Assembly: GCA_009783605.1 (NCBI GenBank)
Contig: WRDE01000092.1
Location: 1 to 7,424, forward strand
Direction of reading: 5' to 3'
From: Oscillospiraceae bacterium
Lineage (GTDB): Bacteria; Bacillota; Clostridia; Oscillospirales; Acutalibacteraceae
Length of the DNA: 7,424 bases
The notes under the pieces are model-generated. The model had not been told where the DNA came from. It made no database searches and saw only the letters and a program-made list of their open reading frames with translations. Made by a program: the position numbers and the translations under genes. The first letter of the stretch is position 1. Each line of letters starts with the position of its first letter. Below are positions 5,970 through 7,424 of the stretch, piece after piece.

Positions 5970-6347
5970 TTATTTACGGCTCCATAATACGAACTGTTTG
6001 TTTACTGCACAACTTGAAGCGTCAATTACTTTTTGGTAATCAATCGGAAAATCTTTATTCAATTGAGTGATCGTATCAAAAAAAGCAGGATGCATAGAAG
6101 GAATAACAATTATATTACGAGATAACGACAAAAGTAGCGCCATGTCATCAAAAAAAGGACCTTGATCTGTTGTGTTAATTCCTATGCATAATAATTCGCT
6201 CAATTCAACACAAATATTACCAATACAGATAACTTTATTGGTATATGATATCTTATCATCAAATTTTGCGATAATATTAGGTTCTGCATTATCATATTGA
6301 TCAATCTCAGATTGATTGGGTTGCTTTCTATTCATAAATATTTTCAT
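5970..6347 (-). CDS. AT-rich small protein of unknown function
   Basis: The gene encodes 125 residues from ATG 6347, with GGAG seven bases upstream; a second in-frame ATG lies at codon 5. I do not recognise it with confidence. The protein has no signal peptide or membrane helix. It has four cysteines (two in VICIGNICV, then LLCIG and SSCAV), an acidic middle (PFFDDMALLL), and a C-terminal half running IIVIPSMHPAFFD ... YQKVIDAS ... FVLWSRK. The last part, a strand with a proline, an F-D-Y-x-K/A-V-I helix and a final F-V-x-W-x-(R/K), loosely recalls small bacterial proteins of immunity-protein type, but no toxin gene is adjacent. Base composition is sharply more AT-rich than both neighbours and codon use follows (many AAT, ATA, TTA), suggesting recent acquisition. 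It ends 40 bp before leuC. It is probably a real gene; its role is open. Confidence 0.75.
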   Translation of the reverse strand: MKIFMNRKQPNQSEIDQYDNAEPNIIAKFDDKISYTNKVICIGNICVELSELLCIGINTTDQGPFFDDMALLLSLSRNIIVIPSMHPAFFDTITQLNKDFPIDYQKVIDASSCAVNKQFVLWSRK

Positions 6348-6368
6348 TTATTTACTCCATAAATATTT
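6333..6368. repeat. 11-bp direct repeat flanking the start of the AT-rich gene
   Basis: CATAAATATTT occurs at 6333-6343 and again at 6358-6368, 25 bp apart. On the minus strand one copy lies just before the ribosome binding site and the other spans codons 2-5. The sequence is low-complexity AT, so chance is possible. Confidence 0.4.
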
Positions 6369-6383
6369 ATTTCACCTAACTTT

Positions 6384-7424
6384 TCAATCCAGCGGTTCCA
6401 GCTTGATCTCCGCCACATTCGGCGCCCCGTCAAATCCCATCAGTTTGACAATATTCGTCATTCCCGCTTTCATCGGTACCGTGAAATTCGCGTCGCCGGT
6501 GAAGTTGTCGCCGTTGCGGGTGGGGATCAGGTTGATCAGCGACCAGTCCTGATCGTTGACGATCAGCCGCAGCCGGTTCAGCGCGCCGGAGGGGTTGGTG
6601 TACCTGACTCGAATCGTCACCCGACCGCCGTCATAGCCGTCCACTTTGGACCAGTAGCAGAACGCCTTGCCGCCCTCATGCTCGTTGTCGAAGCCGCGGA
6701 TCACGCCGTTTTTGCCCAACTTGGTCCCCTCCATGATCGCCAGCTTACCGGGATAGATTTTGGCGCGGGAGTTGGGTTCCGGCGCGGGACCGACCGCCTC
6801 GCAGGGGCCATCGGTTTGCTCCACCAATTGGATCGTCCCGTCCTCGTTGAAGAACATCTCGTCCACACAGACACTGCGCAGGTTGCCGCGGCCGGAAATC
6901 GAGCAGTTATGATAAAACGCGTACCAGCGGCCTTTGAACTCCACCACCGAACCGTGGGAGGTGTCGCAGCCGGTGGGCGCCAGGTAGATGCCGTTGCGGT
7001 CCCAGGGGCCGAGGGGGCTGTCGCTCATGGCGTAGCGCAGGCGGTTGTTGCCGCCGAGGTTGTCCGAGAAGGTCATGTAGTAGATACCGTTACGCTTGAA
7101 CACCCAGGAGGCCTCGTGGAAGTCCTCCAGCCCGATCATGTCGATGACCTCGCCTTTGGCGGCGATCATGTCGTCCTCCAGTTCCACCGCTTTCGGCTGG
7201 TTGCCGCCGCCGAAATACAAATAATTCCGTCCGTCGTCATCAATAAAAATGTTCGGGTCGATCATGCACCAGCCGCCGACGCCTTCCTTTTGGATATAGC
7301 CGATATCGGTAAAATCCTTCGGCGGGTGCTTGCTGGTGGCGACGCCGATCTTCCAGGTGTCGTTCCAGCGGCTCTCGCTGGGATGGGGATAGTAGTAGTA
7401 ATAGGTACCGTTCTTGTGGATGCA
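6384..7424 (-). CDS. Partial glycoside hydrolase family 43 enzyme with CBM6-like C-terminal module
   Basis: The minus-strand frame is open from the right edge to a TGA at 6384-6386, giving 346 visible residues; the N-terminus is outside the window, and the internal ATG at 7265 is not the start because homology continues upstream of it. Five-bladed GH43 propeller motifs are clear. MIDPNIFIDDDGRNYLYFGGG (from visible residue 54) carries the Asp that tunes the acid (D56). HEASWVFKRNGIYYMTFS carries the likely catalytic acid Glu (E104). GCDTSHGSVVEFKGRWYAFYHN carries the conserved central His (H157). The general-base Asp, normally near the N-terminus, is not visible. From about 218 onward a jelly-roll domain resembles CBM6 (VRYTNPSGALNRLRLIVND, ... 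FDGAPNVAEIKLE). GH43 enzymes hydrolyse arabinoxylan, arabinan or related plant polysaccharides; substrate and secretion cannot be judged here. The AT-rich gene begins 36 bp downstream. Confidence 0.92.
   Translation of the reverse strand, partial: CIHKNGTYYYYYPHPSESRWNDTWKIGVATSKHPPKDFTDIGYIQKEGVGGWCMIDPNIFIDDDGRNYLYFGGGNQPKAVELEDDMIAAKGEVIDMIGLEDFHEASWVFKRNGIYYMTFSDNLGGNNRLRYAMSDSPLGPWDRNGIYLAPTGCDTSHGSVVEFKGRWYAFYHNCSISGRGNLRSVCVDEMFFNEDGTIQLVEQTDGPCEAVGPAPEPNSRAKIYPGKLAIMEGTKLGKNGVIRGFDNEHEGGKAFCYWSKVDGYDGGRVTIRVRYTNPSGALNRLRLIVNDQDWSLINLIPTRNGDNFTGDANFTVPMKAGMTNIVKLMGFDGAPNVAEIKLEPLD

Noticed and set aside
5930..6347. T-box leucine riboswitch upstream of leuC
   Set aside because: The upstream AT-rich gene ends 40 bp from the leuC start, leaving no room for a T-box leader, and no specifier or T-box sequence is seen.
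6366..6387. Promoter for the AT-rich gene (TTGAAA as -35)
   Set aside because: TTGAAA overlaps the GH43 stop, but no good -10 lies at the right distance; the best candidate matches only half of the consensus.

Overview
The window looks like chromosomal DNA from an anaerobic, Gram-positive-type bacterium of the class Clostridia, probably uncultured and near Oscillospiraceae/Ruminococcaceae. This rests on the purine-rich GGAGG-type ribosome binding sites, a tRNA-Leu without an encoded CCA, a Bacillus-type 448-residue phosphoglucose isomerase, a monofunctional type-2 LeuC, and a pair of conserved clostridial genes (a small P-loop NTPase and an F420-ligase-like protein). Most of the window is moderately GC-rich. 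One segment, about 5945-6383, is strikingly AT-rich. The taxonomic placement is inference, because no 16S or other marker is present.

Every gene lies on the minus strand, so transcription runs from high to low coordinates. From the right edge: (1) a glycoside hydrolase family 43 enzyme with a C-terminal CBM6-like module, cut by the window edge; (2) a small AT-rich gene of unknown function; (3) leuC, with no leuD beside it; (4) a promoter followed by pgi, a short P-loop ATPase gene and an F420-0:glutamate-ligase-like gene, spaced 34-40 bp apart as in an operon; (5) a strong consensus promoter driving tRNA-Leu(GAG); (6) a small lipoprotein gene (DUF4854-like); (7) a 58-bp stem-loop; (8) a partial beta-propeller (PD40/TolB-like) protein running off the left edge. 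Open frames on the plus strand are antisense shadows of these genes. No stretch longer than 300 bases lacks a gene.

The genes are mostly housekeeping or accessory metabolism: glycan degradation (GH43), sugar-phosphate interconversion (pgi) and branched-chain amino acid or related C5-C7 acid metabolism (leuC). I see no convincing defence system, CRISPR array, prophage or complete mobile element. The less ordinary signals are two heptanucleotide tandem repeats at the 3' ends of two adjacent genes, the long stem-loop upstream of the propeller gene, the AT-rich orphan gene, the unpartnered leuC, and an F420-ligase homologue in a lineage not usually credited with making F420.
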